DNA of 64,000 nt from assembly GCA_017307785.1 (NCBI GenBank), contig JAFKGI010000002.1:309501-373500 (forward strand). The letters run 5' to 3'. This DNA is from Vulcanimicrobiota bacterium (GTDB lineage: Bacteria > Vulcanimicrobiota > Xenobia > Xenobiales > JADMJV01). Both the position numbers and the translations under genes were made by a program. Numbering within the stretch: position 1 is the stretch's first letter; the number at the start of each line of letters is the position of its first letter. Of the stretch, positions 25,672 through 33,691 are shown one piece after another. The notes below the pieces were generated by a model. The model worked only from the letters and a program-made list of their open reading frames with translations. It made no database searches and was not told the origin of the DNA.

Positions 25672-25832
25672 CGATTGCTCTCACTGCTTCCTCGGGGAGT
25701 TCGGCTGAGCCCTACGCCTGATCCAACCAGAAAAACCGACACAGACTCGAGTTGGCGCCGCCGCGCTATCTATCTCCAAAATTTCCCTGTCCCCCGGGTC
25801 CCCCTTCCAAGACGGAGACCCGGCATACCGCA

Positions 25833-25890
25833 GAAAAGGAAGAAGCCTCCCAGACGGAAGTCCGAGAGGCTTCTAAACCGAGTCGTTTTT
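25833..25890 (+). repeat. Direct repeat, copy 2
   Basis: Second copy of the 25390-25446 sequence. Here the hairpin is perfected: GAAGCCTC (25842-25849) pairs with GAGGCTTC (25866-25873) over eight bases, with an inner GAC/GTC pair. A T5 run follows 12 nt later. Similarity resumes at 25933-25947. This copy is about 44 nt shorter internally than copy 1 and is not attached to a reading frame. Confidence 0.75.
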
Positions 25891-26014
25891 AAGGAATCGG
25901 ATTCGAGGGAGAATTTCGTTCCCGCGAGGGAGCGAGGTTCTTTCCTCTCCACGATACTAACCCGGGGAGCGCGGAGCACACAGGCACCCGAGTCCCCCCG
26001 AGAAAGGACTCGAG

Positions 26015-27025
26015 CTACTTGTGGATGGCGCTGGCCGGTAGCGAAAAAGTGAATTCGGCCACCTTGCCACCGTCGGACTCGACGCTGGAGGGAATGGCCA
26101 CCGTCAGGATGACGCTGCCGTCCTTGGCCTCGCGCAGGGAGAATCCGTTGTTCATATGACTGTCCAGCGACTCCATGTCGGGCTGCTGATAGTGCAGGCC
26201 GGCCGGGCTGTTCAGACCCGAGGTGATGGCGTCCGCCATCTTCACGTAGTCTTCGCTGCTCACCAGTTCGCTCAGGTTGACCTCTTTGTGGGTCTTGCTG
26301 TCGATGGTCCGCAGCTTGACTTCGGTGGCTTCGGTGCCGCCGGTGAAGCGAGTGGTCGTCTCCGAGACGGAAATGTATTTGCCGTAGTGACCGGCGCCTT
26401 TGATGACGCTGGTGGTCTTCCAGTTGCCCTCGGCCTGATCATGGAAGTCCAGGGTGCCCAGTTCAGCATCGTCCGAGCTGTAGAGGACATGGCCGTCCTT
26501 GGTGCCGCTGAGGCGGTCGATACGAATCTCGTGCTTGAACTCCGTCTTGTTGGGGCCCGGCTTGGACTCGGTGCGCTGGTCGGTTTCGATCTTGCCGAGC
26601 TTCCCGATGTCGTGCACGCTGGGCGTAACGCCGATGCGGGCCGTGAGCAGGTGAGTCGGGGCCTGCTGCTCCTGCAGCAACGTGGTGGGAGCGGTCTTGG
26701 TGTCCTTCTTGACCACCTGCACGTGCGCCGAGTCCGCTTTGGCGGGCGACATTCCCGCCATCACAAAGCTGCCACCGGCAATTCCGCCGGCCACGGCCAT
26801 CGCCGTCAGACCCGCGCCAAACAGGGTGCGCTTCAACCAGCTGGAGGTGGGCTTCTGCTTGACTTCCGCCGGTTCTTGGAAAGCCGGTTTGTTGATCTGC
26901 ACCTGGTCACCGGGAACCTCGTGGTTGGCTTCGGTGGGCTTGGCTTTGCTCATCGGGCCGAGCTGGCTCAGGTTGCGTACGGGGGTCGTGTTGTGGATGC
27001 TCGTATGATTCGGATTGATGGCCAT
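26015..27025 (-). CDS. Membrane-anchored protein of unknown function with MAINPN start
   Basis: 336 residues. The N-terminal ~75 are Pro/Asn/Lys-rich and hydrophilic (MAINPNHTSIHNTTP). A single membrane segment (about 80-100, Gly/Ala-rich) precedes a ~230-residue exported or cytoplasmic domain of beta-rich composition. The start matches the recurrent M-x-[IV]-x-N/P motif. The hydrophilic leader before the helix is unlike a Sec signal, so type II topology with the C-terminus outside is likely. No domain recognised. A CGAGTCC stem-loop lies just after the stop. Confidence 0.65.
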   Translation of the reverse strand: MAINPNHTSIHNTTPVRNLSQLGPMSKAKPTEANHEVPGDQVQINKPAFQEPAEVKQKPTSSWLKRTLFGAGLTAMAVAGGIAGGSFVMAGMSPAKADSAHVQVVKKDTKTAPTTLLQEQQAPTHLLTARIGVTPSVHDIGKLGKIETDQRTESKPGPNKTEFKHEIRIDRLSGTKDGHVLYSSDDAELGTLDFHDQAEGNWKTTSVIKGAGHYGKYISVSETTTRFTGGTEATEVKLRTIDSKTHKEVNLSELVSSEDYVKMADAITSGLNSPAGLHYQQPDMESLDSHMNNGFSLREAKDGSVILTVAIPSSVESDGGKVAEFTFSLPASAIHK

Positions 27026-27061
27026 CGACGGAGCTTCTGGGCCTGGGGATTTATCCCTGGT

Positions 27062-27673
27062 TTATCCGGCGGTTGTTACCAATCCTAAACGATTGGCCTC
27101 GAGCGCTCCCCAGGCCGCCTCGAGAACCTGGGCTGCCGTCAACTGACTGGTGTCGATTTCGAAAAATCGCGGATGCTGAGCAAACTCATTGCGCAAATGA
27201 TGTTCCATGGCCAGGAATTGATCGGTTTTGGTAAATACCCAGTGATCGGCGCCGTGAATGGAACGTTTGCGACAGCGCCACTGGCGTACTTTCAGTGAGG
27301 TGGAAAGATAAATCACGGCCGAGAAATCTACTCCCGGTACGTGGTCCCAGGGCAGCGGAATGCCCTGACGCCGGTCAAAGGCCTTGGAGCGCAGCCAGCA
27401 ACTATCCTGAACGTGAACTCCAGCACGGTCCGGCTGATAATGGCGCATATCCCAAAGGTGGGCCGCCAGGAACAGCGCCGAAGCTTCGTAGGGATGGCGC
27501 CGCGATTCTTCGGCAATGCGCTCGGCGATTTTGCAAATGGGATTGTCCGGGCACAGGGAGTTCTGACTCGACCAGGCCGGCGTGCCTCGCTCCTGATACC
27601 GTTCTACGAGAGCTTGAGCCAGAGTGGTCTTGCCGGAAAAATCCATTCCCTCCAAAAGAATTCGCTGGCTCAT
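27062..27673 (-). CDS. Thymidylate-kinase-like P-loop nucleotide kinase
   Basis: 203 residues. The P-loop GMDFSGKTTLA (9-19) is typical of the thymidylate kinase superfamily, where G-x-D/E-G-x-GK-T-T is usual. A DR-like element is replaced by QDSCWLRSKAFDRRQG (about 89-104), and a lid-like RCRKRSIHG follows (about 133-141). It differs enough from bona fide Tmk that its substrate is uncertain; it may act on another nucleoside phosphate or sugar. The ATG has GAGGA 4-5 nt upstream. It ends 36 nt before the next minus-strand gene and is preceded by a terminator. Confidence 0.7.
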   Translation of the reverse strand: MSQRILLEGMDFSGKTTLAQALVERYQERGTPAWSSQNSLCPDNPICKIAERIAEESRRHPYEASALFLAAHLWDMRHYQPDRAGVHVQDSCWLRSKAFDRRQGIPLPWDHVPGVDFSAVIYLSTSLKVRQWRCRKRSIHGADHWVFTKTDQFLAMEHHLRNEFAQHPRFFEIDTSQLTAAQVLEAAWGALEANRLGLVTTAG

Positions 27674-27771
27674 CGGTTCCTCGCTTCACAGGGGATTCTC
27701 TCAGTTTAAGCCCCGCGAATGCCCATGACTGTGTGCCAGCTCACATTTCATGTTAGCAATAGATTGCCGAA

Positions 27772-27812
27772 AAACAAAAAGACCCCGGGAAACCCGAAGG
27801 TCTTTTTGTTTG
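27772..27812 (-). terminator. Intrinsic terminator after the glycine-rich membrane protein gene
   Basis: On the minus strand AAAAAGACC-TTCGGG and CCCGG-GGTCTTTTTG form a long stem with a T-run. It lies 19 nt after the stop at 27831 and separates that gene from the kinase gene. Confidence 0.85.
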
Positions 27813-27830
27813 CGAAACCGATTTTACAAG

Positions 27831-28370
27831 TTACTTGGCTTGGAAAGCCGACCAGGCGCCCATTCCGGCCAGCGTAACGCCAGCGCCAATTCCGAAGGCG
27901 GTGGGGTTGATTCCACCCAGAGCCAGGCTGGTGACGACACCACCGAGAGCCGAGGCGTAGACCGAGGTCAGAGCGGTGCGGCCGAGGCGGCTGTTGCCAG
28001 TGGCCTTCTCGATCAGATTGAGGGGCTTGTCGGCCAGGCCTGCGCCGTAGCGGTAGCCCATCATCGAACCGGCCAGACCGCCGGCCATCGAGCCTACCTG
28101 AGCCATTCCGGCGGCCAGCTGGCCACCGCCCATGATGCCGCCGAGGGTGCCGAGACCGGCTCCGGCGACCGCGCTGCCGACCGAACCACCGACGAACATA
28201 ACCGTCAGGGGGGTGAGCACGCGGGCAACTTTTTCACTGGTGCGATCCATCTCCGAGGCGAAACGATCGCCGAAACCCGGGCCCTTGGGGGCTTCCGGCT
28301 GATTGTCCTGTCCTTTGGGGGCGGTAAGGGTGCGGGGGATGTTGAACTTCGGGGCGTTGGTGACTTGCAT
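27831..28370 (-). CDS. Glycine-rich membrane protein with MQVTNAP start
   Basis: 179 residues. A Pro-rich, hydrophilic start (MQVTNAPKFNIPRTLTAP) matches the recurrent N-terminal motif. From residue ~50 the chain is Gly/Ala-rich and hydrophobic with several possible membrane helices (about 52-75, 78-100, 130-150 and 155-175). AAGGAGAG 8 nt before the ATG is a good ribosome site. A promoter-like TTGGCA lies further upstream, in the 88-bp gap after the helicase gene. The general look (Gly-zipper helices) recalls outer-membrane or pore-type small proteins, but I recognise no family. Confidence 0.65.
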   Translation of the reverse strand: MQVTNAPKFNIPRTLTAPKGQDNQPEAPKGPGFGDRFASEMDRTSEKVARVLTPLTVMFVGGSVGSAVAGAGLGTLGGIMGGGQLAAGMAQVGSMAGGLAGSMMGYRYGAGLADKPLNLIEKATGNSRLGRTALTSVYASALGGVVTSLALGGINPTAFGIGAGVTLAGMGAWSAFQAK

Positions 28371-28458
28371 GACACTCTCTCCTTTTGTTTGTGTCCCTAC
28401 TTTAGGTACTGGCTATGAACCGTACGTTGCCAAAGTTTTGCCATGGCGCCAAGTCCGA

Positions 28459-30699
28459 CTACTTCTTCTTCTTTTTCTTCTTCTTGGGAGCGGCCGGAGC
28501 GGGCGGCTGCATCTCGGCCAACATCGGCGAAGGATTGGTTTGTTCGGCCAGCAGCACACAATGTCGCCTGGCCCGAGTGATGGCCACGTGCAGAATGCGG
28601 CGCTCTTCTTCTTCATCTTCCGAGAGCCGGTGGGGGAACATCCCTCCGTTGACTCCGTAAAGGACCACGCAGGGCCACTCCTGGCCTTTGACTCGGTGGA
28701 CCGAAGAGAGGCGCACTCCGGACTCGTCCCCCGGACGGTCGAGCATTTCCTCGACCCAACCCACGAAGTCGGCGGCCGGACCCTCGTAGACGGCCGCGCA
28801 CTGCTCCAGCGCCAGCAGGTCGTCGCGATGGCTATTGCCAGAGACGCCCAGACCGCTGCGGTCCAGTTGATCCAGTGCCTGCAAAAAGTTGGTTTGCTGA
28901 CGCAAGGCCTGAAAAAACTCGGCCACCCCTTTGTTCAAATGCTTGCCCAATAGACGCAGGTCGTCGACGAACTCCTCGATCTGGGAGGCCGGCCAGGCGT
29001 CCTGCTGCATCCCCCACTTCCACAGGTCATCGCGAGTTCGACAGCGGCTGGCTTTTTCCAAGAGTTCTCGTTTGAGCATGCGGCTGGGGCGACGCAGAGC
29101 ATCGGCCAGATCGGCCTGGGCGAAACGGGTTGGATGCAAGACCAGTCTCAAGTAGGCCAGCGCAGAGCGAATGCCGGTGCGCTGCAAAATGTTGCTGTCA
29201 ACGCTGCGACTGCAGGGCACGCCGCGCTGCACCAGCAACAGTTGAACCGGCATGAGCACGGCGTTGACGCGGGCCAGTACGGCCACTTCGCTAGCTTGCT
29301 GAGAGCGCAGATAGAACTCCACCTGCTCGACCGCCTTGAGGGCGCAGGCGGCAGCCGAAGCGAACTCCAACTGCATGGTCCCCTCCTGCTGAATCGCCTG
29401 AATGCGCTTGGCCACCCGCAGCTTATTGCGACTCAGCAAATGACTGGCCGCCTCCACAATGGCCGCGGGGCAACGATAGTTCGTCTCCAGAATGTAGGCG
29501 CTGGAGCGATGAAAGTAGCGGCCGAAGTGCACCAGATAGTCGGGCGTGGCTCCGGCGTAGCCATAGATGACCTGGTCGTCATCGCCCACTCCGAAAACCT
29601 GATAAGCGGGCGCGCACAGCAAACGCACCAGCAGCAAAAAGGCCGGGGTCAGATCCTGAAATTCGTCGACCAGCAGATGAGTGCAGGAACGTTGTGCTTG
29701 CTTACGCGCTTCCGGATTGCGCAGCAGCAACTCCAGGGCGCCGTAGATCTGCTCGTCGTGGTCCACCAGACCGCGCCGCCTCAGTTCACGCCGGTATTGC
29801 GGAAAAGCCGCGGCCAGGCCCGGAACATCGTCGCGACTCTCCTCCACCGCCTCCGGGTCCATCAGGCCCAGACGAACCTGCTGCAAGGCCTCCAGATAAG
29901 GCTGTAGCGGGTCCTGGTTGAGCAGCGGCGGCGGCTTGACCAGACGTCCCAAAAGGGCGCGCACCTCTCGCTCCTCGGCCACCCGCACCTCTCGATCCCG
30001 GCGCAACAGAGCATAACCCAGGGCGTGCAGAGTGCTGACCGGAGCCTGGGGCAGGCGCTGGCGCATCTCCAGAGCGGCCCGGCGGTTGTAGGCCAGGGCT
30101 GTGACCCTTTCTTTCTCAAATCCGCAACCCAACAGATAGGCTAACCGCTGGGTGAGCACGCGGGTTTTACCCGAGCCGGCGGGAGCCAGCACGCGCGCCG
30201 CTCCCCCCCGGTGGCGCACGGCTGCGCTCTGATCGGGAGCCAGCTCCAACTCCAGTACCGCCTCGGGCTGAGTCACTCGCACCGAACCCAACTCGACGCT
30301 TTCCCGATGGAGCGCCCCTTGCGGCATATCACAGCGCGGCCCGCCGTCGACTTCTCCCGCATACCCCAGGCGCTGAGCCAGGCGGCCGTGCCACCAGATG
30401 GGCTCACCCCTGGTGCCGTCGTAGTTGTTGGCCCAGACCAGAAAATGCAGGCGCTCGCGGGCGAACTCGAAGTCCGGCTCGAGCAGGTAGGGCTCTTCCT
30501 CGCAGATCTCGGGCTGGCGCAGCTCCGCGATGGGAATGTGCAACTCGACCACCAGGGGAAGTCGCTGCAGCCAGTGATCGGTGAGCTCGCTCAGAACCTC
30601 CGGAGTGGGAGCGCGCACGATCACTCTTTTCACGTCCTGCCAGCCGTCGGGCGCGGTCTGGCCGGGCAACAAGACCAGCCCGCGGCCGAACGATTGCAT
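28459..30699 (-). CDS. UvrD/Rep-type superfamily 1 helicase with extra N-terminal domain and poly-Lys tail
   Basis: 746 residues. Walker A is LAPAGSGKTR (171-180), motif II VDEFQD with LTPAF, then GDDDQVIYGYAGA, ETNYRC, and a C-terminal VHRVKGQEWPCV and VAITRARR, the standard UvrD order. Such 3'-5' helicases act in DNA repair or replication restart. The first ~160 residues are not part of the helicase core and I do not recognise them; they contain an acidic CEEEPYLLEPDFEF segment. The protein ends APKKKKKKKK, an eight-lysine tail. Start ATG 30699 (GAAGG 8 nt upstream) is preferred; the frame runs on into the preceding gene. Confidence 0.9.
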   Translation of the reverse strand: MQSFGRGLVLLPGQTAPDGWQDVKRVIVRAPTPEVLSELTDHWLQRLPLVVELHIPIAELRQPEICEEEPYLLEPDFEFARERLHFLVWANNYDGTRGEPIWWHGRLAQRLGYAGEVDGGPRCDMPQGALHRESVELGSVRVTQPEAVLELELAPDQSAAVRHRGGAARVLAPAGSGKTRVLTQRLAYLLGCGFEKERVTALAYNRRAALEMRQRLPQAPVSTLHALGYALLRRDREVRVAEEREVRALLGRLVKPPPLLNQDPLQPYLEALQQVRLGLMDPEAVEESRDDVPGLAAAFPQYRRELRRRGLVDHDEQIYGALELLLRNPEARKQAQRSCTHLLVDEFQDLTPAFLLLVRLLCAPAYQVFGVGDDDQVIYGYAGATPDYLVHFGRYFHRSSAYILETNYRCPAAIVEAASHLLSRNKLRVAKRIQAIQQEGTMQLEFASAAACALKAVEQVEFYLRSQQASEVAVLARVNAVLMPVQLLLVQRGVPCSRSVDSNILQRTGIRSALAYLRLVLHPTRFAQADLADALRRPSRMLKRELLEKASRCRTRDDLWKWGMQQDAWPASQIEEFVDDLRLLGKHLNKGVAEFFQALRQQTNFLQALDQLDRSGLGVSGNSHRDDLLALEQCAAVYEGPAADFVGWVEEMLDRPGDESGVRLSSVHRVKGQEWPCVVLYGVNGGMFPHRLSEDEEEERRILHVAITRARRHCVLLAEQTNPSPMLAEMQPPAPAAPKKKKKKKK

Positions 30700-30733
30700 A
30701 GCCGGGCCCTTCCCCAAAAGGCCCCAAAACCTG

Positions 30734-32512
30734 CTACAGGGCCGGAATCCGAACCGGCTCGCGCGAACCGCTGGCCGCCAACCGAGGGTGCTCCGCGTAG
30801 AGATAGTCCACCGCCGCTTTGAATTGGTGTGCGTAGTTTTTGGAATACAGCAGTTCGTCCAGGTCCAGCGACTGCAACCGGCGGCGTAAGCCGGCCAGGT
30901 AGTCCGGGTCCTCAACCAGTTGCACGATTTTATCGATGTATTGCTGGCTGTTCTGGGTCACCAGCTCCGACAGTCCGGCCTCTTTCAGGATGGCGCTGCC
31001 GACCCGGCTATACCAGCGTTTGCCCTGGCAGACGACGATGGGCTGGCGCAGGTGCAGGCTGTCCACGATGGTGTTGCAGCCACCGAAAGGAAAGGGCTCC
31101 AGCGCAAAATGCCCTTGATTCATCGCCTCCATATATTGCTGATAAGGCATGGGTGGGCAGACCTCGACGTTCTCGGGGCCCAGGCTCTCACAGATCGACT
31201 GAGCAAACGGCAGGAAGTGACCCTGCGGCAGACCCCCGGGAAAGAAGCGGAACAGGACGCTTTGCGGGGGACACCGCTCAAGAACAGCCTCAAGCGCGCG
31301 CAGCAGAGGTGGGTTCACCTTCTGCCCATACCAACTGCAGCTGATCACCACCCGATCGGAACGGCGCACCGGCTCGACTTCCGTGTAGTTGGGGCGAACA
31401 TTGGTCACACCCAGTCCGGGCAACAGCACCACCCGCTCGGAATAGTTCTCTTGCAAAAGGTCCAGGTCTTCGACCGTTTCACTGGCAATGTAATAGTCGA
31501 TGTCCGCTCCGAAGGTGCTCACCGAATGACCGTAACTGGTCATCTGCAGAGGGGCCAGACGACAATTGGCCAGTAGCAAGCTTTCCGCCGTCAGTCCGAT
31601 GTCGGTGAAGTAGAGGACGGCAAAATTCTGCCGGATCAGATCCGCCAGAGGCAGACCGTTGGCTTGCAAGCGAACGTCCAAAACCTCCTGGAACAGACCG
31701 GTGTCCGCCAGCTTAACCTCGGGCCGGGCCGTGTTGAGTAGGACCAGCTCGTAATCGTCCTTGAGAGCGGCCACCATGTCAAAGTGGTTGCGGTAGACCG
31801 AGTGGCCTTCCCGCCAGGTTCCGGTGACGACGCCCAGTCGGCGACTGCCGCTGGAGGGAGCGAGGGAGACACCGGTGCTCTCGAAGTCGGCCCTTAAAGC
31901 CTGGTTGAGGCGGCGCTTGAGATGCATGTCCGTCTGAGAGTTGATGTAGGTGGAGCCGAAAAACCCGTCGCAGCAGATCAGGTCGGCCTGCAAGCGGGGG
32001 TCGGGATCGGCTAACTGGTAACGCAGGTGTAGATAGGCGTTCTCATCCGCCAGGGCCGATGGGAAAACGCGCAAGAAGTGCCAATACCAGATGGACGCGG
32101 CCTGCGGATTGACGTCAAAGAACTGTTTGGCGTGCAAACGAGAGTGGTTTCTAGCGGAATAGAGCGCCATCAGTTTGACCAGGTTGTCGTGACCGACGAT
32201 GAGCGGCAGGTAAGCGTCGGTGGTCCGGGTGCTGGAAATGGCCACCAGGTTGGAAATCACCGAGTTCGACTGCACGAAGCCGGCTCGGTGGGTCACCGGG
32301 ATCACGTAGTCAGGCTGGCTAAAGACGAAGAGGAAGTGCTGCACGAACCGATCGAGCCGATACTGGGCCTGGGCATCCAGCACGGAGATCTTCAGCAGCC
32401 CGAAGGCAGCCAGCGAGCGCAGCAACCGTAGACTGAGTTCGTCCCAATCCTGTCGGGCGTAAAGTTCCAGCAGACCTTCGACGGAGAAGACCTCTTGGGC
32501 GGGCTGTGACAC
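30734..32512 (-). CDS. GT41-type (HMW1C/OGT-like) glycosyltransferase
   Basis: 592 residues with a helical N-terminal half (about 1-220) and a GT-B catalytic part. The C-terminal segment HFALEPFPFGGCNTIVDSL (about 487-505), followed by a GKRWYSRVGSAILKEAGL stretch, matches the nucleotide-sugar site of the OGT/HMW1C family (EPFPF/SPFPFG with NTIVD/NGIVD). HMW1C enzymes add hexoses to Asn-x-Ser/Thr of exported adhesins in the cytoplasm. The gene starts (GTG 32512) 7 nt after a PEP-CTERM-like surface protein gene, a plausible substrate carrying NYS and NFS sequons. The helicase gene follows after 34 nt. Precise donor and acceptor are unknown. Confidence 0.8.
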   Translation of the reverse strand: MSQPAQEVFSVEGLLELYARQDWDELSLRLLRSLAAFGLLKISVLDAQAQYRLDRFVQHFLFVFSQPDYVIPVTHRAGFVQSNSVISNLVAISSTRTTDAYLPLIVGHDNLVKLMALYSARNHSRLHAKQFFDVNPQAASIWYWHFLRVFPSALADENAYLHLRYQLADPDPRLQADLICCDGFFGSTYINSQTDMHLKRRLNQALRADFESTGVSLAPSSGSRRLGVVTGTWREGHSVYRNHFDMVAALKDDYELVLLNTARPEVKLADTGLFQEVLDVRLQANGLPLADLIRQNFAVLYFTDIGLTAESLLLANCRLAPLQMTSYGHSVSTFGADIDYYIASETVEDLDLLQENYSERVVLLPGLGVTNVRPNYTEVEPVRRSDRVVISCSWYGQKVNPPLLRALEAVLERCPPQSVLFRFFPGGLPQGHFLPFAQSICESLGPENVEVCPPMPYQQYMEAMNQGHFALEPFPFGGCNTIVDSLHLRQPIVVCQGKRWYSRVGSAILKEAGLSELVTQNSQQYIDKIVQLVEDPDYLAGLRRRLQSLDLDELLYSKNYAHQFKAAVDYLYAEHPRLAASGSREPVRIPAL

Positions 32513-32519
32513 GAAAAGG

Positions 32520-33032
32520 CTAAGCGACGGCGGCGTCGATTTCCCGGTGACGGCGGCGACGGTGACCGGAGGCCACTCCGCCCAGCAACATCAACAACGG
32601 GACGGTCCCGCCGGAGGGGTCGATTTCCGGCGCGTCAGCCGGCGCGAAGGCGACGTTCTGATTGAGCACCAACTGACCCACGATGGGGTCGCCCAGGCTG
32701 AAGTTCGTGGTGAGAAATCCCGGAGTCTGTTGGCCGTAAGCATAAGGAAAGGACCCGGACTGAAAGTCCGTGGGGTCTTCGGGAGTGATATAGGCAATCA
32801 GGCTGTAGGAAAAGAAACTACCGCTGCCCGGGCTATCGAACTGGAAATACTGAGTCACACCATTGCCCACAAAAAGTTGGTTGGCAGAGAAGTCGGCAGC
32901 CGAGTAATTTCCCGGGTTGGTGTTGGTGAAGACGGCTCTGTAATTCAAATTCGTGACGAAGACCAGATAGTTGTCGCCCACCGTGTCGAAAGTCGGATTG
33001 ATGGAGCCATAAAACGTATCGACCAGCGGCAC
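32520..33032 (-). CDS. PEP-CTERM-like surface protein, 5' end possibly damaged
   Basis: At least 170 residues. The C-terminus APEIDPSGGTV, then LLMLLGG and RRRR, resembles a PEP-CTERM sorting tail: motif, short hydrophobic helix, basic cluster. The basic cluster is followed by nine extra residues. Upstream of the GTG at 33032 the frame continues as LGLILSTTPTAQA, the end of a signal peptide, but it is cut by TGA at 33077-33075 with no ATG/GTG/TTG in frame. A GAGAGGA ribosome-like site and a TTG at 33078 lie one frame off. So either a frameshift removed the start or an atypical start (CTG 33071) is used. The body has Asn-rich strands and two N-x-S sequons. Confidence 0.6.
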   Translation of the reverse strand: MPLVDTFYGSINPTFDTVGDNYLVFVTNLNYRAVFTNTNPGNYSAADFSANQLFVGNGVTQYFQFDSPGSGSFFSYSLIAYITPEDPTDFQSGSFPYAYGQQTPGFLTTNFSLGDPIVGQLVLNQNVAFAPADAPEIDPSGGTVPLLMLLGGVASGHRRRRHREIDAAVA

Positions 33033-33106
33033 CGCCTGGGCGGTCGGGGTGGTGGAGAGAATGAGCCCCAGGCGTCAAGACAAATCCTCTCTACCAAAGG
33101 CTCTGT

Positions 33107-33691
33107 TTACTTAGCTTTAGGCAAAATGAAACCGAGCTTGACGAGGTCGTACAAGGTGGGCCGGCGCCGATAGACGAGGTAATACTGCCCGTGCATGACG
33201 TTCGTGTAGGAAGTCCCGATGGGATTGCCGACTTCGTCTTTCACGAAGACCTTCATGGTGACGGGAGCCATGTCGTAGAGTCCGGATAGCTCGTTCGATC
33301 CGACGGTGACTCCGCTCAGCGTCTCGTCCCCCGAGACGGCGTACATTTCCAAGCCGATTGGATAGCCCGCGGCATTGAAAAACCCGCAGACTTTCGCCGT
33401 TTCTTTGCCGCCGGTCTGGGTAGCGCCAGCGTCGGTCAAAACGGCCTGGCCTTTGGGCCCAGGACCCACGACGTAGAATCGGTCTTTGCTGAGCGGCCCT
33501 TTGTAGAGCTGAGCTCCCTTGTCGTCGAGGACGGTGATCTCCGTGCCCTCCACCGTCACCGGCTGCAGAGAGGAGGCGGTGACGTCCTTGTCTCCGCAGC
33601 GCAAGGTGACTTCGTTAGGATAGACGGAAACGACATTGATCTCGGCCTGAGCCAGGCCGCTCAGCAGAAGAAAGAGAGCCAGCTGCTTCAC
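33107..33691 (-). CDS. Exported protein of unknown function
   Basis: 194 residues with a clear signal peptide (MKQLALFLLLSGLAQA, cleavage before EINVV). The mature part is beta-rich, with two cysteines (about 32 and 102) that may pair. It ends with a short basic stretch. It starts with GTG in a GTGA overlap with the acyl-CoA dehydrogenase stop, so it is translated with the CoA-metabolism operon although nothing suggests a metabolic role. No family recognised. Confidence 0.62.
   Translation of the reverse strand: MKQLALFLLLSGLAQAEINVVSVYPNEVTLRCGDKDVTASSLQPVTVEGTEITVLDDKGAQLYKGPLSKDRFYVVGPGPKGQAVLTDAGATQTGGKETAKVCGFFNAAGYPIGLEMYAVSGDETLSGVTVGSNELSGLYDMAPVTMKVFVKDEVGNPIGTSYTNVMHGQYYLVYRRRPTLYDLVKLGFILPKAK

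Larger units (their letters stand above)
25417..26014. other. Gene-free region with duplicated element, inverted repeats and G-runs
   Basis: No believable coding frame lies in these ~600 bp. Short open frames are Arg/Pro-rich shadows without ribosome sites. The region holds two imperfect ~150-170-bp direct repeats (from 25390 and from 25833). An inverted repeat has arms at 25641-25657 and 25789-25806, and a palindrome CCCGTTAACGGG lies near 25520-25531. A perfect CGAGTCC/GGACTCG stem sits near 25988-26010, just after the end of the minus-strand gene. It could be a small non-autonomous mobile element, a structured RNA, or decayed DNA. Confidence 0.5.

Noticed and set aside
25618..26052. Short frames in the 25.4-26.0 kb gap as small genes
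   Set aside because: They are Arg/Pro/Ser-rich, lack ribosome sites and run across repeats and hairpins.
32833..33078. 81-codon minus-strand frame from TTG 33078
   Set aside because: It has a ribosome-like site but the translation is a His/Arg/Pro-rich shadow. The signal-peptide remnant lies one frame away in the PEP-CTERM-like gene.
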